Shown here one piece after another: positions 30,752-39,621 of a stretch of DNA of 64,000 nt. The notes under the pieces were generated by a model. It searched no databases, was not told the origin of the DNA, and was given only the letters and a program-made list of their open reading frames with translations. Position 1 is the first letter of the stretch. Each line of letters opens with the position of its first letter. The stretch comes from JALORV01 sp963754065 (GTDB lineage Bacteria > Pseudomonadota > Gammaproteobacteria > Burkholderiales > Burkholderiaceae_F). The position numbers were made by a program, and so were the translations under genes. The stretch covers positions 62,001 to 126,000 of the forward strand of contig CAVWFH010000039.1 of NCBI GenBank assembly GCA_963754065.1, read 5' to 3'.

Positions 30752-31282
30752 ATGCGACGAAGCGGACGGTTGAAACGGGTCTGGATCGCGTTTGGAACGG
30801 CAGTTTCCATGCTGCTGGGTTCGGCATCCTCAGCCCAGGTCACGACCGACGGCCTCGCCGCCGACTTAGTCGTACGCGCGCTTGCACTGGTCAACAGTCC
30901 CTACCGGTACGGCGGTCGCACTCCAGACGGCTTCGACTGCAGCGGTTTTGTCGGCTACGTCTTCGCAGAAGCCGCCGGCCTGATCCTTCCCCGTCGATCC
31001 GAGGACATCGTCCGGATCGGCGACCCCCTCGAGCGCGAACGTCTGCTGGCCGGCGACCTGGTGTTTTTCAACACCCTCGGCCGTCGCTACTCGCATGTCG
31101 GGATCTACATCGGCGACGGGCGCTTCGTTCATGCGCCGGCGCGGGGCGGTCGGGTCCGCGTCGAGCAGATCTCCGATCCCTACTGGCGCGCCCGCTACAA
31201 CGCCGCCCGCCGCCTCGGCGTCGTCCAGCCAGCCCAGATAGCGAACGCGGGACTGCCGGCGGTCGCTGCCAGCGCGCGATAG
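30752..31282 (+). CDS. NlpC/P60-family peptidoglycan hydrolase
   Basis: Exported cysteine peptidase cutting murein peptide cross-links. Start set at ATG 30752, giving the signal peptide MRRSGRLKRVWIAFGTAVSM...SSAQV; a TTG 24 bases upstream is also in frame. The catalytic Cys is in TPDGFDCSGFVGYVF, the His in RRYSHVGIYIGDG, and the third polar residue in FVHAPARGG. About 150 mature residues, a single-domain Spr/NlpC form. It has no obvious operon partner: a divergent response regulator lies upstream and an iron locus downstream. Confidence 0.93.
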   Translation: MRRSGRLKRVWIAFGTAVSMLLGSASSAQVTTDGLAADLVVRALALVNSPYRYGGRTPDGFDCSGFVGYVFAEAAGLILPRRSEDIVRIGDPLERERLLAGDLVFFNTLGRRYSHVGIYIGDGRFVHAPARGGRVRVEQISDPYWRARYNAARRLGVVQPAQIANAGLPAVAASAR

Positions 31283-31344
31283 AAGCCGAGCCAGAGCGCA
31301 TCACCCCCTGACTCCCAAATCCCTGGCGTTGACATGGATCAGGG

Positions 31345-31369
31345 AATGCAAATGAGAACTATTTGCATT
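31345..31369. promoter_or_regulatory. Fur-like box upstream of fbpA
   Basis: Perfect 9-bp inverted repeat, AATGCAAAT (31345-31353) and ATTTGCATT (31361-31369), around the seven bases GAGAACT. It lies 75 bases before the fbpA start. The 15-mer AATGCAAATGAGAAC is shared with the fbpC-fbpB intergenic site at 7.1 kb, in inverted orientation. Binding by Fur is inferred from symmetry, resemblance and the iron genes it serves. Confidence 0.88.
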
Positions 31370-31443
31370 TGAGGTGAGTTTTCGTTACCGTTCGATCTGC
31401 GCGTCGGGACGTCCGGCCCGCATGACCCGTAACGGAACCCACG

Positions 31444-32519
31444 ATGAGATCGACCCGCTCCCTCTGGAATGCCGAAACCTGGCTGCGCCGCGGCCTGCAA
31501 CTGACCGTCCTTGGCGGCATCCTTGTCGCTGCTCTGTCGCCTATCGATGGGCGAGCGCAGGACAAGGTGCTGAACCTGTACTCGGCCCGGCACTATCAGA
31601 CCGACAACGCGCTGTACGACAACTTCACCAAGCAGACCGGCATCAAGCTGAACCGCATCGAGCTCGGCGACGAACAACTGGTGCAGCGGCTGAAGTCCGA
31701 AGGCGCGAACAGCCCGGCCGATGTGGTCCTGCTGGTCGATGCGGCGCGCCTGTGGCGGGCGCAAATCGACGGCCTGTTCCAGCCCGTCGAGTCCAAGGTG
31801 CTGAACGATCGCATCCCCGCCAATTTGCGGGCGAACGACGGTACCTGGTTCGGATTTTCGAAGCGCGCGCGCTTCATCGTCTACGACAAGTCAAGGGTGA
31901 AACCGACCGACGTGGACACTTACGAGAAACTCGCCGATCCGCAAGCTCAAGGGTCTCGTCTGCACGCGTTCCGGATCACATCCGTACATGCTGTCGCTCA
32001 TCGGCGCGATGATCGAGCGCAACGGTGAAGCCAGGACCGAGCAGTGGGCCAAGGGCATGGTCGCCAATATGGCGCGCCCGCCACGGGGAGGTGACACCGA
32101 CCAGATCAAGGGAGTCGCTGCGGGCGAGTGCGGCGTGGCGCTGACCAACTACTTACTACTGGCTGCGGCTGGTCCGTTCCAGCGACCCGAAGGACAAGGA
32201 GATTGTCGCCAAGGTCGGCTTCGTCTGGCCGAATCAGGCCACGTCCGGCACGCACATCAACATCTCCGGCGGCGGGGTGGCGAAGAATGCGCCGAACAAG
32301 GCCCACGCGGTGATGTTCCTCGAGTACCTGTCGAGCCCGTCGGCGCAGACCTACTTCGCCGACGGCAACAACGAGTGGCCGGTCGTCAAGGATGCGAAGA
32401 CCGAAAACGCCGCGCTGGCCGCCTTCGGCGCACCGAAGTTCGAAGATGTCTCGATTGCCACGATCGGCAAGAACCAGATCGCAGCACAGCGCATCCTCGA
32501 TCGCGTCGGCTATCGCTGA
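31444..32519 (+). CDS. fbpA: Ferric-iron ABC transporter substrate-binding protein FbpA (two frame breaks)
   Basis: Periplasmic Fe3+ receptor. The signal peptide and N-lobe read from 31444 (VLNLYSARHYQTDNALYDNF, ADVVLLVDAARLW). One extra base near 31941 moves the frame to read MLSLIGAMIERNGEA. A second near 32152 lies just before the Tyr-Tyr pair (YYWLRLVRSSDP) expected to bind iron, after which WPNQATSGTHINISGG and the C-lobe run to 32519. Repaired length is 357 aa, normal for the family. Likely partner of fbpB and fbpC at 6-9 kb. Start of an iron block with bfd, bfr and hemP. Confidence 0.88.
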
Positions 32520-32536
32520 TCGAGCACAGGCCGGAC

Positions 32537-32746
32537 ATGTACATCTGCATCTGCAATGCGATAACGGATCGGCAGATCCGCTCGGCCGTCGCAGCCGGTG
32601 CGGCCTCGCTGAGCGAGATTTCGATGCAGCTCGGTGTCGGTGCCGGGTGCGGGTGCTGCCGCGAGGCCGCGCAGCAGGTGATCCGTGACAGTACCTGCGG
32701 GGGTGACTGCTCGACGTGCGTGCGCCGCGAAGTGGCCGCGTCATGA
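32537..32746 (+). CDS. bfd: Bacterioferritin-associated ferredoxin Bfd
   Basis: Small [2Fe-2S] protein that reduces bacterioferritin so that stored iron can be released. 69 residues. Cys4, Cys6, Cys38 and Cys41 match the four cluster ligands of E. coli Bfd at identical positions (MYICICNAIT and GCGCCREAA). Four further Cys (40, 54, 58, 61) are present, the last three in an unusual C-terminal tail. Starts 17 bp after fbpA and precedes bfr by 45 bp, so is probably under the same Fur control. Confidence 0.93.
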   Translation: MYICICNAITDRQIRSAVAAGAASLSEISMQLGVGAGCGCCREAAQQVIRDSTCGGDCSTCVRREVAAS

Positions 32747-32791
32747 CGATGTCCGCTACGCTGGTGGCCTCACATTCCGGTGGGGGCGATC

Positions 32792-33268
32792 ATGAAGGGC
32801 GACAAGGCGGTCATCGCGCAGCTCAACGCACAGCTGAAGAACGAACTCACGGCGATCAACCAGTACTTCCTGCATGCACGCATGCTGAAAAACTGGGGCC
32901 TCGGACGGCTTGGCAAGCACGAGTACGAGGAGTCGATCGAGGAAATGAAGCATGCCGATCGCCTGGTCGAGCGCATCCTCGTGCTCGAAGGGCTACCGAA
33001 CTTGCAGGATATCGGCAAGCTGCTGATCGGCCAGGAGGTACCGGAGGTCCTGAAAGGCGACTTGGCACTCGAGCGCGGATCGCAGAAAGCGCTGAAGGCG
33101 GCGATCGTCGTCTGCGAGCAGGCGCAGGATTTTGTCTCGCGCGAGATCCTGGTCGACATTCTCGACGACACGGAGGAGCACATCGATCACCTCGAGACAC
33201 AGCTCGAGTTGATCGAGAAGGTGGGACTGCAGAACTACCTGCAATCGCAAATGGACGTGCCGAGCTGA
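32792..33268 (+). CDS. bfr: Bacterioferritin
   Basis: Heme-containing 24-mer that oxidises and stores iron. 158 residues, start MKGDKAVIAQ (an upstream in-frame GTG at 32780 is less likely). Ferroxidase ligands Glu18, Glu51, His54, Glu94 and His130 are in place, as is heme-ligand Met52. Position 127, a bridging Glu in E. coli Bfr, is Thr here (ILDDTEEHID), with Glu at 128. So the second iron site may be altered. Downstream of bfd in the usual order. Confidence 0.95.
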   Translation: MKGDKAVIAQLNAQLKNELTAINQYFLHARMLKNWGLGRLGKHEYEESIEEMKHADRLVERILVLEGLPNLQDIGKLLIGQEVPEVLKGDLALERGSQKALKAAIVVCEQAQDFVSREILVDILDDTEEHIDHLETQLELIEKVGLQNYLQSQMDVPS

Positions 33269-33345
33269 AGGCCTGTTCGCCCTGTGCGGGCCGGCGCTTG
33301 CCCGGACATCGCACGAACGGCGCGGAGCTTTCAACGAAGACGGAA

Positions 33346-33555
33346 ATGCGTATCACTGCACTGCAGATGAAAAGTCATCCGCCTAAGCGCCCTTCCAGTG
33401 CTCCTGACCCCGCTTCCACGGGCGAAGCCGACGGCCCGGTGCAGTCGCGCAGTGAAGACCTGCTGCAAGGACGGCGGGAGTTGCTGATCCGACACGGCGA
33501 CGAGCAGTACCGTCTCAGACTGACCCGCATGAACAAGCTGATCCTGACCAAGTAG
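33346..33555 (+). CDS. hemP: Hemin uptake protein HemP
   Basis: 69-residue protein whose last 30 residues (LLQGRRELLIRHGDEQYRLR...LILTK) match the HemP family, small proteins tied to heme uptake and in Burkholderia reported to be needed for expression of the heme receptor. The first 35 residues are Pro/Ser-rich and variable. An internal ATG at 33367 is an alternative start. No heme receptor gene is next to it; it ends the fbpA-bfd-bfr iron block and may be co-regulated by the Fur-like site. Confidence 0.85.
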   Translation: MRITALQMKSHPPKRPSSAPDPASTGEADGPVQSRSEDLLQGRRELLIRHGDEQYRLRLTRMNKLILTK

Positions 33556-33674
33556 CCAGCCGCGGCGTCCTCCTCCTCCCCGTCGCTTCGGTCACGTGCC
33601 GTGAGTCGGCCGACCGGATAGCCAGCCAATCGTCAGCCTAGTGGGGTGCGCGCAGTCGCTAAGATCGCGCCGGC

Positions 33675-35270
33675 ATGGCTGCAACCTCTCTCGACGTCCT
33701 GATCATCGGCGCCGGCCATAACGGCCTGACATGTGCCTGTTATCTGGCGGCGGCCGGGCTGAAGGTGCACGTGGTCGAGCGCCGCGGCGTTGTCGGCGGT
33801 GCGGCCGTGACTGAGGAATTTCACCCGGGCTTCCGCAATTCCACCGCGAGCTACACGGTGAGCCTGCTCAACCCGACGGTGATTCGCGATCTGCGCCTGC
33901 GCGAGCGGGGCCTGCGCATCATCGAGCGTCCGTACTCCAACTTCGTGCCGCTCGCTGATGGCCGATCGCTGAAGTTCGGGGGCGATCTCGCCGCCACACA
34001 GGCGGAGGTCGCGAAGTTTTCGGCACGGGATGCTGAACGCCTGCCCGCTTTCTATGCGCGGCTGGATCGGCTCGCCGGCCTGCTCAAGCAGTGGGTGCTG
34101 CAGGCACCGCCAAATCTCGGGGGAGCGATGGTGGTCGAGGGTTGGCGCGACCTGATCGCCGCGGCCAAGCTGCTGCTGCAGTTCGGACAACTGCCACGCG
34201 AAGGCCAGCGCGACCTCGTTGATGTCTTCACCAAGAGCGCCGGTGACTGGCTCGACAACTGGTTCGAATCCGAGCCGCTGAAGGCGGTGCTGGGATGGGA
34301 CTCGGTCGTCGGCAACTACGCGAGTCCCTACGCGGCGGGCTCTGCCTATGTGCTGCTGCATCACTGCTTCGGCGAGGTCAACGGCCAGGCGGGCAAGTGG
34401 GGTCATGCGATCGGCGGCATGGGCGCGATCACGCAGGCGATGGCGGACGAAGCCCGCGAACGCGGCGTCGAGATCACGCTCGACGCGCCGGTGCAGCGTG
34501 TCGTCGTCGAGCGCGGAGCGGCCGTCGGCGTCGAACTGGCAGGTGGTGAGGTCATCCGCGCGCGTGCCGTCGCGTCGAATGTCAACCCCAAGCTGCTGTA
34601 TCAACGCATGCTGGAAGCGTCGCAGTTGCCGGGAGAGTTCGTTGAGGCTATTGCGCGCTACAAGTGTGGCTCGGGATCGTTTCGTATCAACGTTGCGCTG
34701 TCGCACTTGCCCGACTTTGTCGCGGCGCCCGGGTCGAATGCGCAAACGCACCACGCGAGTGGCATCGTGTTCGCACCCTCGCTTGACTACATGGACCAGG
34801 CCTGGCGCGATGCCGTGGCCGACGGCTGCTCGACCCAGCCGGTAGTCGAAATGCTGATTCCCAGCGTCGTGGATGACACGCTGGCGCCGGCGGGCGCCCA
34901 CGTCGCGAGCCTGTTCTGCCAGCAGTTCGATCCCGGGGCGGACTGGTCGAAGCTGAAGCCGATCGCGGTGGACCGCATCTTCGATGTCGTGCAGGCGCAT
35001 TGCCCGAACTTCCGCGCATCGCTGCTCGGCTACCGCGCACTGTCGCCGCGGGACCTGGAGGACGAGTTCGGGCTCGTCGGCGGCGACATCTTCCACGGAC
35101 AGTTGTCACTCGACCAGTTGTTCTCGATGCGGCCGATCATGGGGTACGCGCGCTACCGCGGTCCGCTCAAGGGCCTGTATCACTGCGGCTCCGGAGCGCA
35201 TCCGGGAGGCGGCGTGACCGGCGCGCCGGGGCACAACGCGGCGCGCGAGATCGTCCGTGACCTGAAGTAG
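33675..35270 (+). CDS. FAD-dependent oxidoreductase, phytoene desaturase / PYROXD2-like
   Basis: 531 residues. The N-terminal Rossmann dinucleotide motif is LIIGAGHNGLTCACYLAAAG and the second FAD segment VVERRGVVGGAAVTEEFHPGF. C-terminal FAD contact is YHCGSGAHPGGGVTGAPGHNAA. The middle section (WDSVVGNYASPYAAGSAYVLLHH) resembles PYROXD2-type proteins rather than carotenoid desaturases. Substrate unknown. It stands alone with its own 119-bp upstream gap and is followed by a YqaA-like gene. No carotenoid genes are present nearby. Confidence 0.87.
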   Translation: MAATSLDVLIIGAGHNGLTCACYLAAAGLKVHVVERRGVVGGAAVTEEFHPGFRNSTASYTVSLLNPTVIRDLRLRERGLRIIERPYSNFVPLADGRSLKFGGDLAATQAEVAKFSARDAERLPAFYARLDRLAGLLKQWVLQAPPNLGGAMVVEGWRDLIAAAKLLLQFGQLPREGQRDLVDVFTKSAGDWLDNWFESEPLKAVLGWDSVVGNYASPYAAGSAYVLLHHCFGEVNGQAGKWGHAIGGMGAITQAMADEARERGVEITLDAPVQRVVVERGAAVGVELAGGEVIRARAVASNVNPKLLYQRMLEASQLPGEFVEAIARYKCGSGSFRINVALSHLPDFVAAPGSNAQTHHASGIVFAPSLDYMDQAWRDAVADGCSTQPVVEMLIPSVVDDTLAPAGAHVASLFCQQFDPGADWSKLKPIAVDRIFDVVQAHCPNFRASLLGYRALSPRDLEDEFGLVGGDIFHGQLSLDQLFSMRPIMGYARYRGPLKGLYHCGSGAHPGGGVTGAPGHNAAREIVRDLK

Positions 35271-35345
35271 ACGTCCGGCGTCGGCGCGCCGGTCCCGTCT
35301 AGACTCGCGCGCCTTGCGCCCCGCGCGTGATCGATCGCCGCAGGC

Positions 35346-35775
35346 ATGTTCGATTTTTCCGCAGAAACCGGGTTTGTTGCGCTCTTCTGTTGCGAGCTTC
35401 GTTGCGGCCACGGTGCTGCCGGGCGGGTCCGAGCTCGTGCTGATCGCGGTGATCCAGCGGCATCCGGAGGCCATCTGGCAGGCCGTTATGGTGGCCACGG
35501 TCGGCAACACGCTGGGAGGTCTGACGTCGTACTGGGTCGGGCGACTGATTCCCAACCGGGTGCATCACAAGTCGATCATTTACCTGCACAAATACGGTTA
35601 CTGGGCGCTGCTGTTTTCGTGGGTTCCGCTCGCCGGCGACGCGCTCGCCGTCGCCGCGGGCTGGTTGCGTTTCAGCCCGTGGATCTCGCTGGTGGCCTTT
35701 GCAGTCGGCAAGTTCTTCCGTTACGTCCTCGTCGCCGGCGGCTGGGCGTGGTTCGAAACTCTAGTGCGGGCCTGA
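35346..35775 (+). CDS. yqaA: YqaA-family (DedA-like) membrane protein (one frame break)
   Basis: Small polytopic membrane protein of the SNARE-associated/VTT group. The start MFDFSAETGFVALF is in one frame and the rest (ASFVAATVLPGGSELVLIAV) in the next, with one extra base near 35388. Corrected length 142 aa is typical for YqaA. Conserved marks: ATVGNTLGGLTSYWVGR and SWVPLAGDALAVAAGWLRF. Function unknown in this subgroup; DedA relatives support lipid carrier recycling and envelope stability. A strong hairpin follows the stop. Confidence 0.88.
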
Positions 35776-35798
35776 GGCCCCCCTCTACGGAGGGGGCC
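35776..35798 (+). terminator. Terminator hairpin after yqaA
   Basis: GGCCCCCCTC / GAGGGGGCC stem (one bulged C) with a four-base loop immediately after the yqaA stop. No T-run. It separates yqaA from the etfBA promoter region. Confidence 0.55.
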
Positions 35799-35819
35799 GG
35801 ACAGCTTGGCGGCGACTCC

Positions 35820-35825
35820 TATAAT
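35820..35825 (+). promoter_or_regulatory. Probable -10 box of the etfBA promoter
   Basis: A consensus TATAAT lies 66 bases before the etfB start. The matching -35 region (about 35797-35803, CCGGACA) is poor, so the promoter may need an activator. It is the only consensus -10 noticed in this intergenic region. Confidence 0.5.
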
Positions 35826-35890
35826 TCACCGGTTTCCCCGATCGAGTCCGCGGCGCCCGTGCGTGGCGCGTCCCTCACCTAAGCGAACCC

Positions 35891-36640
35891 ATGAAAATCC
35901 TGGTCACGGTCAAGCGCGTGGTCGACTACAACGTCAAGGTCCGGGTCAAGTCGGACGGCAGCGGAGTCGACATTGCCAACGTCAAGATGTCGATGAATCC
36001 GTTCGACGAAATTGCGGTCGAGGAAGCGGTTCGTTTGAAGGAGGCCGGAGTCGCAACGGAGATCGTCGCCGTGTCGTGCGGCGTCCCGCAGTGCCAGGAG
36101 ACGCTGCGCACCGCGATGGCGATCGGCGCTGATCGCGGCATCCTGGTCGAGACCGATGTCGAACTGCAACCGCTCGCGGTCGCCAAGCTGCTCAAGGCCG
36201 TGGCCGACAAGGAAAAGCCCAACCTCATCATCGTCGGCAAGCAGGCGATCGATGACGACGCCAACCAGACCGGTCAGATGCTGGCGGCGCTGCTCGACAT
36301 TCCGCAGGGCGCCTTCGCATCCAAGTTGAAAATTGCCGATGGCCGCGCCGACGTGACGCGCGAAGTCGACGGTGGCCTCGAGACGATTTCGATCAGCCTG
36401 CCGGCGGTCGTGACCGCCGACCTGCGCCTCAACGAGCCGCGCTACGTCACGCTGCCGAACATCATGAAGGCCAAGAAGAAGCCGCTCGAAACCCTGAAGC
36501 CGGCCGATCTGGGCGTCGACGTCACGCCGCGATTGAAGACGCTCAAGGTCAGCGAACCGCCGGCACGCAAGGCAGGCATCAAGGTACCGGATGTCGCCAC
36601 TCTGGTCAGCAAGCTGAAGAACGAAGCCAAAGCCATCTGA
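35891..36640 (+). CDS. etfB: Electron transfer flavoprotein beta subunit
   Basis: Forms with EtfA the FAD/AMP heterodimer that takes electrons from acyl-CoA dehydrogenases to the quinone pool. 249 residues, starting MKILVTVKRVVDYNVKVRV, with the AMP-binding segment (VGKQAIDDDANQTGQMLAALL) and the EtfB signature at VDGGLETISISLPAVVTADLRLNEPRY. A C-terminal stretch rich in Lys/Pro and Leu (KAGIKVPDVATLVSKLKNEA) is the part that recognises dehydrogenases in the family. First gene of etfB-etfA-acyl-CoA dehydrogenase. Confidence 0.97.
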   Translation: MKILVTVKRVVDYNVKVRVKSDGSGVDIANVKMSMNPFDEIAVEEAVRLKEAGVATEIVAVSCGVPQCQETLRTAMAIGADRGILVETDVELQPLAVAKLLKAVADKEKPNLIIVGKQAIDDDANQTGQMLAALLDIPQGAFASKLKIADGRADVTREVDGGLETISISLPAVVTADLRLNEPRYVTLPNIMKAKKKPLETLKPADLGVDVTPRLKTLKVSEPPARKAGIKVPDVATLVSKLKNEAKAI

Positions 36641-36657
36641 AAGTCGAGAGACACGAC

Positions 36658-37590
36658 ATGACTGCACTCGTAGTTGCGGAACACGACAACGCGTCGATCA
36701 AGGGCCCGACACTCAACACGGTGACCGCAGCGGCGAAGGCCGCCGGTGATGTGCACGTGCTGATCGTCGGACATAACGCCAGCGGGGCAGCGCAGGCCGC
36801 AGCGAAGATCGGCGGTGTCAGCAAAGTGCTCGTGGCCGACGGTCCTCAGTTCGCCGACGGACTGGCTGAAGCGGTGGCTGCCCAGGTGTTGCAGGTCGCG
36901 GGCAGCTACTCGCATGTGCTCGCGCCGGCCACGGCCTATGGCAAAAATGTGCTGCCCCGGGTCGCAGCGAAACTCGACTCGGCACAGATATCCGAGATCA
37001 GCAGCGTCGAATCGGCCGATACGTTCACGCGGCCGATTTACGCCGGCAATGCCATTGCCACCGTGCAGTCGGGCGACAAGGTCAAGGTCATTACGGTGCG
37101 CCCGACCAGCTTCGATGCCGCTTCCGCCGAAGGTGGCTCGGCGGCGATCGAGAGCGTGACTGTCGTTGCCGCAACGGATGCCTCGCGTTTTGTTGGTCGC
37201 GATATTGCCAAGTCCGATCGTCCCGAGCTGCAGGGCGCCAAGGTCGTGATCTCCGGCGGACGCGGCATGGGTTCCGCCGAGAACTTCAAGCTGCTCGAGC
37301 CGCTGGCGGACAAGCTGAATGCAGCCATGGGCGCATCGCGCGCGGCCGTCGATGCTGGCTATGCGCCGAACGACTGGCAGGTCGGCCAGACCGGCAAGGT
37401 GGTCGCACCGGGCCTGTATATCGCCGTCGGCATCTCGGGCGCGATTCAGCATCTGGCTGGAATGAAGGACTCCAAGGTCATCGTCGCGATCAACAAGGAT
37501 CCGGAAGCGCCGATCTTCTCTGTGGCCGACTATGGACTCGTCGGCGACCTGTTCGAGGTGGTCCCGCAACTCGTCAAGGAACTCGGCTGA
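36658..37590 (+). CDS. etfA: Electron transfer flavoprotein alpha subunit
   Basis: 310 residues, 17 bp after etfB. The C-terminal FAD domain shows SGGRGMGSAENFKLLEPLAD, GQTGKVVAPGLYIAVGISGAIQH and the signature INKDPEAPIFSVADYGLVGD. The N-terminal half has the usual alpha/beta domain. Co-transcribed with etfB and very likely with the acyl-CoA dehydrogenase 51 bp downstream, whose electrons it would receive. An ETF-ubiquinone oxidoreductase is not in the window. Confidence 0.97.
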   Translation: MTALVVAEHDNASIKGPTLNTVTAAAKAAGDVHVLIVGHNASGAAQAAAKIGGVSKVLVADGPQFADGLAEAVAAQVLQVAGSYSHVLAPATAYGKNVLPRVAAKLDSAQISEISSVESADTFTRPIYAGNAIATVQSGDKVKVITVRPTSFDAASAEGGSAAIESVTVVAATDASRFVGRDIAKSDRPELQGAKVVISGGRGMGSAENFKLLEPLADKLNAAMGASRAAVDAGYAPNDWQVGQTGKVVAPGLYIAVGISGAIQHLAGMKDSKVIVAINKDPEAPIFSVADYGLVGDLFEVVPQLVKELG

Positions 37591-37641
37591 CGCCACGTCT
37601 GCACGAACGCGCGCCCTGAATCACCGCGACTGGATACACCG

Positions 37642-39441
37642 ATGAGCTACACCGCACCGATCAAGGACATGCTGTTCGTACTGCGCGAACTGGCCGGCCT
37701 GAAGCAGATCCAGCAGCTGCCGGGGTGCGAAGACGCAACAGACGAAACCGTACAGGCAGTGCTGGAGGAAAACGCCCGATTCATGGGCGAGGTCGTGGCT
37801 CCGCTGAACTGGAGCGGCGATACGCAACCGGGGAAGTGGGACAACGGCAACGTGACCACCAGCCCGGGTTTCCGCGAGGCTTTCCGGTCGTTCGCGGAGG
37901 CCGGGTGGCAGGGCATTCAGCATCCGACAGAGCACGGCGGCCAGGGTCTGCCGAAGATTGTCGGTGCGGCGTGCATGGAAATGATGCAGGCGGCCAATCT
38001 ATCGTTTGCATTGTGTCCGCTGCTGACCGACGGGGCGATCGAGGCGCTGCTGGTAGCCGGCTCGGACGAGCAGAAGGCGCTGTATCTGCCGCGCCTGATC
38101 GACGGCACCTGGACCGGCACGATGAACCTGACCGAGCCGCAGGCGGGCTCGGACCTCTCACAGGTCCGCTCCCGCGCCGAGCCGCAGGCCGACGGGTCCT
38201 ACCGCATCTTCGGCCAGAAGATCTTCATCACTTACGGGGATCACGATCTCGCCGAAAACATCATTCATCTGGTGCTGGCGCGCACGCCGAATGCACCGGA
38301 GGGTGTGAAGGGGATATCGCTCTTCATCGTGCCCAAGGTCGTCGTCGATGCGAAGGGCGCGCTCGGCAAGCGCAATGACGTCTACTGTGCGTCGATCGAG
38401 CACAAGCTCGGCATCAAGGCGAGCCCGACCTGTGTACTGCTGTTCGGCGACGGCAGGGGCGATGTCGGCCCGGGCGCGATCGGTTACCTGGTCGGCGAGG
38501 AAAACCGCGGGCTCGAATACATGTTCGTGATGATGAACGCGGCACGCTTCCAGGTCGGAATGCAGGGCATTGCGGTCTGCGATCGTGCCTATCAGAAGGC
38601 GGCCTCGTATGCGAAGGACCGGGTGCAGAGCCGCGCGGTCGAAGGGTCCAGCGGGCCGGTCGCGATCATCCGGCATCCGGACGTGCGTCGCATGCTGATG
38701 TTCATGCGCGCCAGTACGGAAGCCGCGCGCGCGGTCGCCTATGTGGCGGCCGGGTACCACGACGTGGCGCATCACCATCCCGATGCGGCGGTCCGCAAGG
38801 AAGCGCAGGCGGCCTACGAGTACCTGGTTCCGATCGTCAAGGGCTGGTCCACGGAGATCTCGATCGACGTCGCGTCGACGGGCGTGCAGGTACACGGCGG
38901 CATGGGCTTCATCGAGGAAACCGGGGCCGCGCAGTTCTACCGGGACGCCCGCATCCTGACGATCTACGAGGGCACCACCGCCATCCAGGCCAACGATCTT
39001 GTCGGCCGCAAGACGTCACGTGACGGCGGCGCGACGGCCCGCACGTTTATCGCTCAGATGCGCGCGACCGCGGCCGAGCTTGCCCAGGCCGGAGACGATT
39101 GCGCAGTCATCGGTCAGCGGCTGGCTGCAGCGGTCGATGCCTATGCATCAGTCGTCGAATTCGTCGTTGGGCAGTACAAGAACGACATTCGCGCCGTCTT
39201 TGCGGGATCGGTGCCCTACCTCAAGCTGGCAGGCATCACGCATGGCGGCTGGCAACTGGCGCGCGCCGCGTTGGCGGCGCGGCGCCTGATCGCCGCAGCG
39301 GACGATGTGCCGTTCGCGCAGGCCAAGATTGCGACGGCGCGCTTCTTCGCCGATCACCTGCTGGTGACGGCATCAGCCTTGTCCGCCAGCATCGTTGCCG
39401 GCAGCACCGGTACGCTGGCACTCGCCGAAGAACAATTCTGA
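37642..39441 (+). CDS. Acyl-CoA dehydrogenase, long form with C-terminal extension (about 600 aa)
   Basis: Introduces the alpha-beta double bond in acyl-CoAs, passing electrons to EtfBA encoded just upstream. 599 residues, the size of the class with an extra C-terminal domain. Flavin segments MNLTEPQAGSDLSQV and KIFITYGDHDL are present. The catalytic Glu is in ILTIYEGTTAIQANDLVGRK, preceded by QVHGGMGFIEETG. Chain-length preference cannot be read. A similar class in Pseudomonas acts on medium or long acyl chains. Last gene of the etf operon. Confidence 0.95.
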   Translation: MSYTAPIKDMLFVLRELAGLKQIQQLPGCEDATDETVQAVLEENARFMGEVVAPLNWSGDTQPGKWDNGNVTTSPGFREAFRSFAEAGWQGIQHPTEHGGQGLPKIVGAACMEMMQAANLSFALCPLLTDGAIEALLVAGSDEQKALYLPRLIDGTWTGTMNLTEPQAGSDLSQVRSRAEPQADGSYRIFGQKIFITYGDHDLAENIIHLVLARTPNAPEGVKGISLFIVPKVVVDAKGALGKRNDVYCASIEHKLGIKASPTCVLLFGDGRGDVGPGAIGYLVGEENRGLEYMFVMMNAARFQVGMQGIAVCDRAYQKAASYAKDRVQSRAVEGSSGPVAIIRHPDVRRMLMFMRASTEAARAVAYVAAGYHDVAHHHPDAAVRKEAQAAYEYLVPIVKGWSTEISIDVASTGVQVHGGMGFIEETGAAQFYRDARILTIYEGTTAIQANDLVGRKTSRDGGATARTFIAQMRATAAELAQAGDDCAVIGQRLAAAVDAYASVVEFVVGQYKNDIRAVFAGSVPYLKLAGITHGGWQLARAALAARRLIAAADDVPFAQAKIATARFFADHLLVTASALSASIVAGSTGTLALAEEQF

Positions 39442-39485
39442 CGTCTGGGGGGCACCGCTTCCGGCCGGCCGCAGCCGCGCTCATC

Positions 39486-39522
39486 ATAGCTATCGGCTAT
39501 TGGAAGAATACGGACAATTAAT
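39486..39522 (+). promoter_or_regulatory. OxyR-like tetra-site upstream of rubrerythrin
   Basis: Four spaced half-sites with seven-base gaps: ATAG (39486-39489), CTAT (39497-39500), ATAC (39508-39511), TAAT (39519-39522). The OxyR pattern is ATAG-N7-CTAT-N7-ATAG-N7-CTAT; the first two match fully, the third 3 of 4, the fourth 2 of 4. A weak promoter (TTGGTT at 39523, TAGGCT 18 bases on) begins directly after it, the geometry expected of an OxyR-activated gene. Inferred. Confidence 0.6.
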
Positions 39523-39621
39523 TGGTTCTACCGACTTCAGCGGCGTAGGCTCCTTTGAACCGTTCGGCCCGCGGAGTGGTCGAGCGGAGGTTCTACCGTC
39601 GAATCCAGCGAGGAGAATTTC

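Noticed and set aside
35820..35825. Assigning a full sigma-70 promoter to etfB
   Set aside because: Only the -10 is convincing; no good -35 lies 16-18 bases upstream, so only the hexamer is listed.
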